Shown here one piece after another: positions 44,057-55,819 of a DNA stretch of 64,000 nt. Made by a program: the position numbers and the translations under genes. The notes under the pieces were generated by a model. That model had not been told where the DNA came from. It did no database searches and was given only the letters and a program-made list of their open reading frames with translations. How positions within the stretch are numbered: position 1 is the first letter of the stretch; each line of letters begins with the position of its first letter. Source of the DNA: Calamus simplicifolius (taxonomy: Eukaryota; Streptophyta; Magnoliopsida; Arecales; Arecaceae); assembly GCA_900491605.1 (NCBI GenBank), contig UESW01003833.1, positions 747,150 to 811,149 on the forward strand, written 5' to 3'.

Positions 44057-45890
44057 TCTTTCCGCCCCCGGTCGGCTATGAAGTCCCAAGTTCTGGCAGA
44101 TTTTTTGGTTGAATGTACTTGGGGAATGGAGCCACCTGAAGAACCTCCTACGCACATTCAACCCCTCGGAACCAGCGAAGATGAGTGGGTTCTCCATGTG
44201 GATGGGGCATCTAACTCTCAAGGGAGCGGAGCAGGCCTCATCTTGGCCAACTCGGATGGGGTTGTGACCGAATGTGCACTCCGCTTCCTCTTTCCAGCTA
44301 CTAACAATCAGGCGGAATATGAGGCTTTGTTATCTGGCGTAAGGTTGGCTCGAGAGCTTGGGGTGAAACGCCTTAGGGCATTCACCGACTCCCAACTGGT
44401 TGCTGGTCAGATTACAAAGGAGTACGAGGCAAAGGATCCCATCATGGCCCGCTACTTAGACGCGGTGCACTCAGTGGTTTCCCCATTCACTCACTTCAGC
44501 GTCAGCTACATTCCTCGACAAGAGAATGCTAGAGCCGACGCCCTATCTCATCTCGCCACCTCGGCTGATGGGGTGTTGGGAAAGGCTTATGTGGAGCACT
44601 TAGAAGCCCCAAGCATTGATGTACCAAGAGAAACTTTGCCAGTGGAGCTGGAGCCCTCCTGGATGGACGCCTACGTTCAATACTTTACTGAGGCGTCCTC
44701 CCAGAAGACCCTACCGAAGCTAGGAAACTTAAAAGACGAGCCCCGAAGTTCTTCCTTATGGAGGGAAAGCTCTACCGAAGGTCATTCTCATACCCTATCC
44801 TCAGGTGTGTCGGTCCCACCGACGCTAGCTATATTTTGCGAGAGATACACGAGGGGATATGCGGAAGCCATCTGGGGGGCAGGGCCCTTGCGTATAAGGC
44901 TCTACGTCAGGGGTATTATTGGTTGACAATGAAAGAGGACGCCTCTGAGCTTGTCAAAAGATGTGACAGCTGCCAGCGTCATGCCAACGTCCAACACCAA
45001 CCAGCGTCCCTACTGACCCCCCTAGCGGCACCATGGCCCTTCGCACAATGGGGCATGGACATCTTGGGACCTTTCCCCCCTGCCTCCGGACAACGTAAGT
45101 TCCTAGTTGTGGCCGTCGATCATTTTACTAAATGGATCGAGGCGGAAGCTCTTGCTAAAATCACGGAAGCTAAAGTAAGGGCTTTCTTTTGGAAATCTGT
45201 GGTGTGCCGGTTCGGGTTACCGCACACCCTAGTTACAGACAATGGCCGACAGTTTGATAACACGGCCTTCCGAGAATTCTGTGATGGCCTGGGCATCCAC
45301 CATCGTTTCACCTCAGTAGGGCATCCCCAAACCAACGGCGCTGCAGAAGTGACTAATCGCATCATCCTCCAAGGACTCAGGGCTCGGCTAGATAGCTGCA
45401 AAGGGCGCTGGGTGGAAGAACTTTCCAGTGTGTTGTGGGCCTATCACACGACGCCACGAACACCCACGGGGGAAACTCCTTTCAGCCTGGTCTTCGGGAC
45501 CGAGGCGGTCATCCCCGTGGAAATAGGAGTCCCTAGTCCCCGGATGGAGTTATACCACGAAGAAAACAACTCAAACCTGTTGAGGGCTGATCTGGATTTA
45601 GTAGAAGAATTGCGAGATCAAGCGCAACTTCGTATGGCAGCGTTCCGTCAGCGAGTGGCCAAACACTACAACTCTCGGGTGCGACCCAAGACGTTCGGCC
45701 AGGAGATCTTGTCCTACGAAGAGCGGAAGTATCAAAGCCGACGGAAGGGGGCAAGCTAGCACCAAAATGGGAAGGACCATACCGTGTCAAGGAGGTGCTC
45801 CACCATGGGGCATATAAGGTCGAAGAGTTAGACGGGAAACCGCTTCCCCGAACTTGGAATGCCGACAACTTACGCCGGTACTATCAATAA
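44057..45890 (+). pseudogene. pol: pol of Tat copy 3, 3' part: archaeal-type RNase H and integrase
   Basis: The archaeal-type RNase H (WVLHVDGASNSQGSGAGLI to NARADALSHLA) is in frame with the first RNase H. A lost G near 44692 then shifts the frame. Integrase lies mainly in 44758-45695: HEGICGSHLGGR, CDSCQRH, WGMDILGPF, VTDNGRQF, TNGAAEVTN. A lost C near 45697 breaks the C-terminal GPY/F-like part, whose end (NADNLRRYYQ, TAA at 45888-45890) remains in another frame. Confidence 0.88.
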
Positions 45891-45962
45891 AACTCTTATT
45901 AATTTGAATTTGTTGGATGCATGAATAATAAACATGTTTTATTCTTCGAATGAGTATGTTTA

Positions 45963-46860
45963 GCACAAGACCGGCGCCCAGCATCGGCAGTAAAAGACCG
46001 GATCCGCTCCGGCACTCAAAGACCAACTCCGCGTTGGCACCCAAGACCGGCGCCCAGCGTCGGCAGTAAAAGACCGGATCCGCTCCGGCACTCAAAGACC
46101 AACTCCGCGTTGGCACCCAAGACCGGCGCCCAGCGTCGGCAGTAAAAGACCGGATCCGCTTCGGCACTCAAAGACCAACTCCGCGTTGGCACCCAAGACC
46201 GGCGCCCAGCGTCGGCAGTAAAAGACCGGATCCGCTCCGGCACTCAAAGACCAACTCCGCGTTGGCACCCAAGACCGGCGCCCAGCGTCGGCAGTAAAAG
46301 ACCGGATCCGCTCCGGCACTCAAAGACCAACTCCGCGTTGGCACCCAAGACCGGCGCCCAGCGTCGGCAGTAAAAGACCGGATCCGCTCCGGCACTCAAA
46401 GACCAACTCCGCGTTGGCACCCAAGACCGGCGCCCAGCGTCGGCAGTAAAAGACCGGATCCGCTCCGGCACTCAAAGACCAACTCCGCGTTGGCACCCAA
46501 GACCGGCGCCCAGCGTCGGCAGCAAAAGACCGGATCCGCTCCGGCACTCAAAGACCAACTCCGCGTTGGCACCCAAGACCGGCCCCAGCGTCGGCAGTAA
46601 AAGACCGGATCCGCTCCGGCACTCAAAGACCAACTCCGCGTTGGCCCAAGACCGGCGCCCAGCGTCGGCAGTAAAAGACCGGATCCGCTCCGGCATTCAA
46701 AGACCAACTCCGCGTTGGCACCCAAGACCGGCCAGCGTCGGCAACAAAGGCCCAACTGTGCGTTGGCACTCGAGACCGGCGCTTAGCGTCGGCCGTAAAG
46801 ACCAACTATATGTTGGGACCAGGACCAGCACCTCGCGTTTGCAATAGCCACTAACATCCG
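45963..46860 (+). repeat. Hairpin-module array, copy 3, homogenised as a 76-bp unit
   Basis: Ten near-identical 76-bp units each join three modules in fixed order: CCGGATCCGCTCCGG, CCAACTCCGCGTTGG and CCGGCGCCCAGCGTCGG, every one between AAGACC-side and GGCA-side borders. Units start at 45988, 46064, 46140, 46216, 46292, 46368, 46444 and so on. The last units and the tail (46735-46860) are degenerate. The near-identity implies a recent expansion of a trimeric unit, unlike the irregular arrays of copies 1 and 2. Confidence 0.93.
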
Positions 46861-47094
46861 CGTTACCACCGAATATTGGCTTGTCGACGCTTAGGACAGC
46901 GTCACGACTCGCGGTCCTATCTAGCGTAACCTACTGAACGTAATCCCATCGACTGGCAGTTCGCAGCAGTTCGGACAACTGTAGTTGATCATAATCGAAG
47001 AGGCGAAAGAGATTAAAAATATTCATTGACAGTAAAGTTACAAAATTGCCGACTCAGGTCAGGCACAATCGATACAAAGAGAAACTAAAAGCTG

Positions 47095-49513
47095 TTAATG
47101 ACCCTCCGAAGGCGGGGCGTCATCCTCGGGGACGTCGTCGGGCTTCAGCTCCTCGATATCCTCCAGGTCGTAAAGCTCCTGGATTTTATTTTTACAATCT
47201 TGGAAGCCGGCGTCATAAGCCAGCGCCGCTGACTCGGCTACCTCGTTATCAAAGGCTTCGGATTTCTTATAATCCTCTATGGCGTCGGCCCCTTCTTTTC
47301 CGCCTCGATGGCCCTCCTCTGGGCCTCCGCCACTGTCGCCTCCAGATCCGCGATTTTATTTACATATTGGCGGGTGGCTTCCTTGGCCGCATTGGTCTCG
47401 GCGGAGGCAGAACTCAGTTGAGTCTTTAAAGCACATACCTCCTGTTCTGCCGCCCTCAAATTCTCCTCCGCCACTCTTTGTTTCTCCTCCGCCACTCCTT
47501 GTTTTCCTCCGCCACTTGAGCATTGTCCAGCTCATTGGCGGCGCGACGCTGGGCAACCTCCAGCGCGTATTCGGCCTTTTCAGCCCTAAGCCGAATAACC
47601 TCGATCTCACCCTTCAAGGTGCCCGAGTGTCCTCTAGGGCCATCGCCGCCTTTTCTGCTTTGACTTGAAGGGAGACCATCTCCTCCCGGGCTTGTTCAAT
47701 GGCGGTGTCGCTCAGAGTCCAGAGATCTTTAAGGGCGACAAGGGAATTCAAGGCCTGAAAAAAAAAAACCCAGATATAAAGAAAGAAAAAAAAGGGGAAA
47801 GGAAAAGGACAATAATAGCACAAAAACTCACCCAGAGGTGCGCCACCGAGGCTTCACGAAAGAAGGTAACACACCCTCGACCTCGGAGGTATTCTTGCAC
47901 CTCCGCCACTGAAGCTTCCTCTATGACCCGTGTAGCCCAGCGGCTATGGTTGCCAGCAGTGACTGGAAGGAGGGATCGATACCCCTCCCTTCCCTGGGCG
48001 TCGGACCTACGGAAGCTGATTCCGCCTCGGAGCCTGCCGCCTCCGGCTCTTTAACGGGCGGAGGCACTTCAACTGTCGCCCCCGTAGGGGGCAAGGCAGC
48101 GACTGGAGTTGCCGCTATTGCCGCCGGAGCTTTATCCGTCTCTTTAGGCGTGAGAGACGGCGTCTTCCCATCAGGAGATAAGTCAAGTAAAATAATTGGA
48201 GGAGCTGGAGCTGGAGATTCTCCCACCGCGGGCCTTGCTCCACCTCCTTGCCGGCCCCGGCCTTCACCGCGTCTTCGTGACGGGTTCTTCGGCTTGGGGT
48301 TGAGCCGCCTCGCCTATGCGCAAGGACCCCACTGTTTTGGCCTCCTGAGCGTCGGCCCCCTTAGGTCGGCCCTTTTGGGGCCGCCCTTCTTCAAGACCTT
48401 GGCACGTAGGGGCTTCACGACTGTAGTCCCTCCGGCGTCGGCCACCCCAGCGTCGGTCTCTCTAGCGCCAACCCTTCCAGCGTCGGCCCTCCTGGGAACT
48501 TTGGCAGCAGCCCTTCCTTCGGCAGGGGACGCAGTCCCCGCGGCCTTCCTCTTCTTGGCGGCCACTGTTTAAGCTTATGCAAAGTCGGCGCCATCCCTAC
48601 ACAAGCAAGGGATAGTTAAAAAAAAAAAAAAAAAAGAGAACAGAGAAGAGAGGCGAGTAGTCTAGTGCTCACCCCTCGAGGGAACTAAACCGGCACGGTG
48701 AAGATTCTCCTCGGCTATCAGCTTATTACACTTAGGAATATCGGCAGTCAGGAGCTGCCCAAACGCCATCCGGTCTCGTGGAAGGATGGAGGGGTCCCTG
48801 TTAGCGTCGATATTAGGTATCCCCCAACCTTCCACGAACCCCGCTGATGTCCGCGAAGAAAAACTTGTCCTTCCACCCTTTAACGGAGGAAGGAAGGCAC
48901 AGCCTAAGAATCCTATTGGATCTAGGAGTAAAAGACCACCACCCGACTGTTTACGAAGGGTATAGAAGCTGCGGAACAAGGAAATGCTAGCCTCTATACC
49001 CTGCAGATGGCAAAGTACTAAAAAACCCACAATAGTTCGGAAGGAGTTGGGAACTAGTTGGGACGGGTCAAGGAATACCGATCCAGAAGATTAAGAATGA
49101 AGGGGTGGATCGGTAACCGGAGCCCAGCCTTAAAAAAGGCCCCGTACAAGGCAACCCTTCCGGAACGGGAAGAGGTTACCCTGTCGTTAGGGGTAGGGGC
49201 GAACAGATGAAGGTCTGGAGGGAAGCCGTACCTGGCCCTTAAGTTTAATATGTCCTGGGAAGACATGGAGGACGCAGTCCCTTCGGGGGACTCCTTGGTA
49301 ACCCTAGAGGGCCGGCAACCGCCGGCCGGGTTCGGACGAGAGTTCGCCCGTCGACCGGGCGAGTCCCGGTTCGGGGACGATCGACTGGTCGTGGCTCCGG
49401 TGAATGATTGGAAGATGAGGTGGACCATTGGATGGACTGGGACTCAGAAGGCTGGGAAGGATGGTGGGAACCCCCCAAGAACCGGAAATGGAGCAAGAAG
49501 GAGAAGAAGCCAT
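47095..49513 (-). pseudogene. Antisense three-exon gene of Tat copy 3 (right half)
   Basis: Exon 1 is 49513-48673 (MASSPSCSISGSWG start; SMSSQDILNLRARYGFPPDL; LRLPIHPFILNLLDRYSL; VGFLVLCHLQGIEASISLF). Intron 1 begins GTGAGC at 48672 and ends GTGTAG before 48596. Exon 2 is 48596-47832 (MAPTLHKLKQ-type start). Intron 2 is 47831-47755 (GTGAGT...TTTCAG). Exon 3 is 47754-47095, the coiled coil (AMALEDTRA, EEKQRVAEENLRAAEQEVCA), with a small local duplication of GCCACTCTTTG near 47470-47500. Breaks: a lost base near 49300, near 49070, near 48920, and near 47300. Exon-intron borders match the other copies exactly. Confidence 0.8.
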
Positions 49514-49928
49514 GGAACTAACCTGAGAAGAAAAACGCGAACCAAGGACAGCACGGAGAGAATGAACGAGAGACAGAAATGCTGGCGGACTCAAAGGGGG
49601 CAATGACGGAAGAAGTGGGGAAGATGGGAATATAAGGGCAATTTGTCATCATTACACCATCTCGAAACACCCTCTAACCGTCCGATCCAACCACGCGTCC
49701 GTCTTCAGTTGGAAGGCGTTTCGACGACCTGCCAATACGATAAGTTCGAAAAGACCACCAATGTAAAAGGGGGAGCTAACCTTACCGCAATGATACCTTC
49801 CGCCTTTTCGTAGCACTGCCCGAGGGAAATCCTCCCTAATCCCAACAAAGGTGAAATGATGATGCGGAAACCGGCCACCTAGAGGATATTCACACCCCTT
49901 TCGCGGGTAAGTAAATGCTCACCAACCT

Positions 49929-49946
49929 CAGGGGCGGGGGGGCATC
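49929..49946 (+). other. Polypurine tract, right half of copy 3
   Basis: AGGGGCGGGGGGGCATC-type tract directly before TGATACGG of the LTR. Confidence 0.72.
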
Positions 49947-50779
49947 TGATACGGCTGGCCGTTTCCCCGGGGCAGTATTATCTTCTGTGCGATTTTCGAA
50001 AACAATGATGTGACAACAAAACCCAAGGCCTCCAGCGTCGGTCTTCAGAGCGGCCCCCAGCGTCGGCCCCCAGCGTCGGTCTTTAGAGCCGGCCCCCAGC
50101 GTCGGTCACCAGCGTCGGCTCCCAGCGTCGGCCCCCAGCGTCGGCCACCGGCGCCGGCCCCCAGCGTCGGCCTCCAGCGTCGGCCACGGCACCGGCCCCA
50201 GTATCGGCCTCCAGCGTCGGCCGCTAGCGTCGGCATCAAAGACCAACTACGCGTTGGCACTAGACATCCAGCCGGCCGCCAGCGCCGGTCTCCAGCGCCG
50301 GCCTCCGGCGCCGACCCCCAGTGTTGGCCTTCATGCAAGGACTAGTCTTTGGCAACCGACCCCGCAATCTAAGGTCTACTGTCGGATACCTCACTTACCA
50401 AAATCACGGGCCAGAGTAACTTGATCAGCAGTTACCGCTATAAGCGGCCCTTATCCAGCAACAGTCCAACAACTTACCGTTCGATGAAATCACAACGGAA
50501 CAGATTCGGCGGTTCCAACAGACCAAGGTACAGGATCCCCAACATGTACAAAAGGAGGACCCGAGCTCCATGCAAGGGGACTCCGAAACGGACTCATCAT
50601 TCATTTGATCCAATATCATATCCTTGTTCGACGACTCACTAACTTGGGCGTCGGAGGGTCCTCGCCGAAACTACCAGCCCGGGACTTTTTACAGGCTCCA
50701 GGAGGAAGACGGTGGCCTCTCTGCGCACACGGTGATCCTAGCCTGCCCGACGTTCATCATATGTGATTCGGCCGCAACA
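49947..50779 (+). repeat. Right LTR of Tat copy 3 (3' LTR, plus)
   Basis: It runs from TGATACGGCTGG to GGCCGCAACA, 833 bp, the shortest of the family here. The promoter block reads CAACATGTACAAAAGG where others have CAACAGGTATAAAAG, so the TATA box is lost. The U3 minisatellite (50030-50330) includes one CCAACTACGCGTTGG module. Confidence 0.9.
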
Positions 50780-50781
50780 TG

Positions 50782-51896
50782 AATCGATCTTAATTCTGAG
50801 TAATTAATAGACTCCTATTTATTGTATTATATTTTTTGATATGCAGGTAATGACACAAAAAATAGTATCAAATTTTTGGTATATTGAAAATATAATAATA
50901 GCCAAAAATATTAATATACAAGAAAAAAAATCCATACCTTCGTAAAGAAGTCATATGACGATTTTCATAAGCGTTGATTAGGGGCTTGAATAATAAGAGC
51001 GCTATTAGATGATAAATATATGATTCATTATAGAATCAATGGTACTCACAGAGAAAGATATAATTAAAGAGGTTAATAAAAAATGTCTAGCTTTAATTAC
51101 GAATCGTTTATGAAGGATTGATTTATATGTAGTGACTATATATAATTAATTTTATAATTTTGAGAGTGCAATTCTAAATTTTTAGTGGAGTAATTTGGAA
51201 TTAATAATTTTGATATTTTAATAAAGGTGTTAATTGAATGTCAAAATTATTGAAGCTTAAAATTATAATGTCCATAGTTTCTCGGCTCCATTAAATTATG
51301 TGAACTTGGGTTGAATTATTAATTTGGATTTGAGAATTTCAAATTAATTATAAAACAAAAATTAATTGGATTAATTTCTATTTTAAATAATATAATTATT
51401 TAAAAAAAGTAAAATTATTTTAAATAGATAGGGAACACATCGTAGGCAGGCATGTTCCACAAGGAGGGTATATGTGGAAGTTATTATTGTTGAAGAAATA
51501 TATGAGATTATCTAAAAGATTTTTTCACTCCGATATCATCCCATGATATCAAAAGAAACCAGGTTGTTGGATATATATATATGGGACACCTCACATTGAA
51601 GTAATCACCGAGAGTTAAAAGTTATCTTAATATTTTAGTTAATTAATTATTTAATTAAAAGAAGGATGGACCGTTATTATTCTCTCAAAATATAAGATTT
51701 ACGATAGAAAAATAGGTTGCAATTTTTTTTGTTCCATGAAATCAGTTATGCAAATTTTTTTTTTGATTAGATCAATTGCATATAGGATTTATGAGGTTAT
51801 TTTTAGTTATATTGATGAATAAGATCTTCATGGTTTTGGAAAGAGTTCCGAAAAGTTTGGATCAAACAAATATCTGTAAGAATATTTGGGCATTAA

Positions 51897-51907
<11 letters not shown>
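50782..51907 (+). mobile_element. AT-rich LTR-like sequence 'R', right copy
   Basis: It is the reverse complement of 29544-30703 with small substitutions and indels, so the two form a 1.1-kb inverted repeat about 20 kb apart. The start that the left copy has at 31130 is missing here, because Tat copy 3 ends at 50779. The AT microsatellite at 51898-51934 closes the homology. No coding region was found. Confidence 0.85.
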
Positions 51908-51939
<32 letters not shown>

Positions 51940-52671
51940 TATATTTATGACATAAGTAATCTTTCTAATCAACTATTAAAATTTTTTTATCCGTATCCCA
52001 AGCCATGCCACGTGCGAAAGAAAAAAATGGCGTTACAAAGAATACTATTGGCATCTCCTCTTCCGGATGCACGTGGTCTCTTTGCATGCCCCTTCCGGCG
52101 GTTTTCGGAAAGAGTTAGAAATAGCACGTGGTCTCTTTTTAAATTTAAAATTTTAAATTTGAAAACAGCAGCCTAGTTGGGCTAGCGCTAGCTCTTCGCC
52201 CCTCCAATTCTACGAAGGAATCGACTTTGTGCAACGCTCTCAGTGCGTATCGGAGTGCTTGTGCATTCATGCAGATGTGCGTATCATGATCAATGAATCT
52301 TGCATGTGTGCATGATCAATGTTGCGTTTTGGTGCGCACTTTTTGCACCAAGAACGATGCAAAAAGTGTTTTCCTTCTACGAAGAAAGGGGAGTGCGTGA
52401 GGCTGGTTTCACGCAGCAAATTCCTACCGCTCTGAAGGATTATGGGCCACTGCGCCATGCACCCAATATGCCCTGGGACTCACCGTTACCTGACACCTTT
52501 TTTCAATGAACCAACAAGAAGGGACCTGGACACTCCTTGACAAAAGGGTGGAGGCCCCATCAGACGTCACGGCCTTGAAAGAAGGGTCTCTAGGGATGCT
52601 GTTTATAAAATCCCTTGTTGTTACATGATAGCATGAAAGGGAGGCATGACAACAAGGCCACGCTCCAATGG
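51908..52671. other. Intergenic sequence, no supported gene
   Basis: No coding region or RNA gene could be supported. A perfect 20-bp palindrome of A and T lies at 52141-52160, and a GCTAGCGCTAGC word at about 52181. Repeated ATGATCAATG words occur near 52287-52320. Confidence 0.5.
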
Positions 52672-52676
52672 CCATG

Positions 52677-54273
52677 TGTAATCCTCAAAATCTTAATTTT
52701 TTTAGTTCATAAGGCTTAACGTAGGATCTGTAAAACGGATGACATCTGGGACTCCTATGGTTATGCATAGCGGCTGGGTTTTCTATTCCACGAATGGGTC
52801 TTTCGAGTCCCTGGACCGAGGCATCGCGTGGGGTTTATATTGAGTTGAAGGGTGACTTCCTCCTTTAACCCGGCGCTCATCTCTTCCAGGTAGTCATCTG
52901 CTTCTTTCCATGTCCGAGAGAGAAAGAGAGTGATAGAGAGGAAATTGGAGAGAGATATTCAAGCCCAAGGTTGGGCCCGTGGATTATTCTGGGTAGAGTT
53001 TTAAGGGTCACTTTATTATTTAGACTTTAGAGAATTAATTATGTAAAATGATGCTGTAGGTACCCAGATGTCTAATTAGCTGGTTTACCATTTGAGATTT
53101 GCATACTGAGGTAAGTAAGCTAATTATTATAATTTTATAAATTATTTTATAAATCATTGGATTTATAGCTGCACGCATATTTATGAAATAAAGAAAAATG
53201 AAGTTTTATTTATATTGACTATTTTGAATAGTACCATAAATTTACAAATGAGTAATTGCTATGGTTATATACAACTACTATTATTTTGCAAAGTAGTGGA
53301 TTTATAAATTATGCAAAAGGTGAAGTATATGCTGATTTGACTTTGCAAAAATATGTTGGTACTATATGCAATTGTTAAAAATGTTCAAACCACTGTATAT
53401 GTGATATGAGGAACTGATGCTTATGTTGATGCATTATGTGTGACATGCAATTATGATGATGATATTAAATTATACTTATATATGTCACCGCGGTTCTCAT
53501 GTGATGTGAAATGCCAAGTGACACGTGACCCACCTTCATAGGGGTAGATATGTGGAGGACACACATCTAGAGGATGTGTTATGATGGATTGTGATACGAG
53601 ACCCACCTCCACAGGGGAAGATATGTGGAGGACACACATATAGAGGATGTGTTGTGATGGATTATGATATATGGCATAATGCTGGTACCAGGACCCTTTC
53701 TCTTAGGGATATTTAAGAGTGATACACCAGTTGGGTGTTGTAGGGCCGTGGGACACATAATGAGATAGTGAATATATATATATATAAACAGTGGGTTTGT
53801 TACATTGTATATGCTGGTATTTATGGTATACTTAAGCTTCCCAAATTATATTTTACATGTTCTGTTAGCATGTTATGATAAATGTATTTGCAAATTGGAA
53901 GCTTTTCATGAGAATGTGATCTGAAAATATCTTTAAATGCTATGATTATTTTTACATTACAATAGGCTTACTTATTGAGTGTGAGCTCATGTAAATCTCA
54001 CAATGCTTTTCAGAGCCTCAAGAGCGAAGAAGGATTTAAGTGATGGAGCTTCTATTTAAATAAATTAGTTCCATTATGTTGATGTAACCCCTGTGATACT
54101 TGTGTGTAAGGCTTGTAGCCCAAACCCTATAGTTATGGTTTGTTTTAAATTCTGGTTTGGGATATATATATGATTTCCTTATATGATTTATGTGTCATAA
54201 TTCGGGACGCCTTGCATGCCGGGCATGCGGCGGGTTGTCACCCTAGCCCAAATTTTGGGTCTGGGGCGTGACA
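52677..54273 (+). repeat. 5' LTR of the Tekay-like element, 1597 bp
   Basis: It runs from TGTAATCCTC to GGGGCGTGACA. A 73-bp tandem duplication (53527-53672, each unit with ATATGTGGAGGACACACAT) lies in the middle and is shared with the other LTR, so it predates insertion. Confidence 0.93.
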
Positions 54274-54280
54274 GTTTTAG

Positions 54281-54292
54281 TGGTATCAAAGC
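54281..54292 (+). other. Primer binding site, Tekay-like element
   Basis: TGGTATCAAAGC lies seven bases after the LTR end, one change from the initiator-Met site TGGTATCAGAGC. Confidence 0.82.
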
Positions 54293-54460
54293 CTAGGTTA
54301 TGACCTTAGAGACACTTACATAATGACACTTTAGGCAAAATACTAAGATGATATTGAGACAATTATAACCTTATAGGAATTTCAGGTAGTATGTTTTGGA
54401 AGCCTGAAATGCAAAATTTATTATGATATTAATGACCAACTAATTTATCAGGAGATAGGA

Positions 54461-55712
54461 ATGGCTCGTCGTACTAGGAGCCAACAAATTGATGAAGGCT
54501 CCCAGGTTGGTAATGCTTGTCAGCAGGGAGGTCAGGAAGCTACCGGTGGTGTAGGCCCTGTCACTCAAGTTGAGACTGATCAGCAGCGACTCCAGACCGA
54601 GATTCTTCAGGTTCTCTCGGGTATGGCACAGTCGATGAGGGACATGCAGCATCAGATTCTACAGGCCTTGTCCACTCAGTCTACTCCTACTGCTCCGCAG
54701 ACTCAGCCTGCTTCCACTGCCCCGCAGACTCAGCCTACCCCTATCATTTCGCAACCTCAGCCTACCCCTCCTGCTCCACAAACTCAGCCAACCGTACCTT
54801 TCCAATCTGCACCATTGACCCAACCTACTCCACCTCAACCCTGGGTAGGGGTTGGCCGTAGCTTTGCAGATTTCAAAAAGTTTGCTCCTGCCCTTTCTCT
54901 GGATCCACCAATCATGTTGATGCTGAGCGGTGGATGCGAGACATGGAGAAGGCTTTTTCGGCCCATGGTAGTCAGGAGATGGAGCGGATCAGATTGCCAC
55001 CTATCTTCTCCAGGGAGAGGCCTATGACTGGTGGTTAGTTGAGGAACAGCGTCGAGGTGAACAGATTATCTCTTGGGGACAGTTTAGGGAGGCTTTTTTG
55101 ACAAATACTTCCCCAAGAGTGTGCAGAGATAGATGGAATCAGAGTTTATCAAATTGGAGCAAAGGAATCTTTTTGTGGCCCAGTATGAAGTTGAATTCAT
55201 CAGGTTGGCCCGATTTGCTCCATATATTATGACCAATGAAATGGCCAAGATCACCAGATTCACTGAGGGACTGCGACCCAGACTGAGGCAAGCAGTCAAT
55301 GCATTTGAGCTTCTCACCTACAATGCTGTGGTGAATAAGGCCTTAGTGATTGAGAGGGATATGAATGCAGAGGGATTGGAAACAGCAGAGGAAGAGGAAA
55401 GGGCCTAATTCTGGCCAACCCCCAGCTCAGGCTAGGAAAAAGGGTGCACATCAGGCCCCAGGACAAAGGAACAAGGAGACTCATTGCCTTCGCTGTGGGA
55501 ACTTTCACCCAGGAAGGCCTTGCCGCGGTATGTCTGGTGCCTGCTTCCTCTGTGGGAAGACTGATCATAAGGTGGCCACCTATTCCCTTCGAAAGGATCA
55601 GCAGCCCTCTTCTAGTCAAGGGATGAGTCAGCAGCATCAGCAACAGCCACCGATAACCCATGGGAGGGTCTTCACCTTCATTCAGCAGGATGCTGCCGCC
55701 TCTAATTCTTAA
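54461..55712 (+). pseudogene. gag: gag of the Tekay-like element, broken
   Basis: ATG at 54461 opens MARRTRSQQIDEGSQ. A Gln/Pro/Thr-rich stretch precedes FADFKKFAPAL. A lost T near 54897 and a further shift near 55015 interrupt the Retrotrans_gag domain, which continues as AERWMRDMEKAFSAHG, ISWGQFREAFF and ESEFIKLEQRNLFVAQYEVEF. Two zinc knuckles follow: CLRCGNFHPGRPC, and CFLCGKTDHKVATY in which the last Cys has become Tyr. The paired knuckles support the Tekay/Del lineage. Confidence 0.87.
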
Positions 55713-55819
55713 CTTCATATCTAGTATTACATTCTTAGTGCCATACATTGAAAGTTAATTAGAGAAGTAGGTTAAATCTTTAATGCTTTAATGTTAAAAA
55801 TAAATTACACTTATGTCCA

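Larger units (their letters stand above)
38771..50779. mobile_element. Tat-lineage element, copy 3: head-to-head chimera with inverted 3' ends
   Basis: The left part (38771-41001) is a 3' LTR, polypurine tract and the first exon of the antisense gene of a minus-strand copy. The right part (from 40999) is gag (lacking its first ~170 codons), pol, array, antisense gene, polypurine tract and 3' LTR of a plus-strand copy. The parts share GAG at 40999-41001 at the switch. There is no 5' LTR or PBS, and both outer ends are U5 ends. The outer flanks do not match. Confidence 0.85.

Noticed and set aside
45963..46860. Centromeric or subtelomeric satellite
   Set aside because: The repeat lies inside an element at the same position as in two other copies and spans only 0.9 kb. 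A satellite outside the element cannot be judged from this window.
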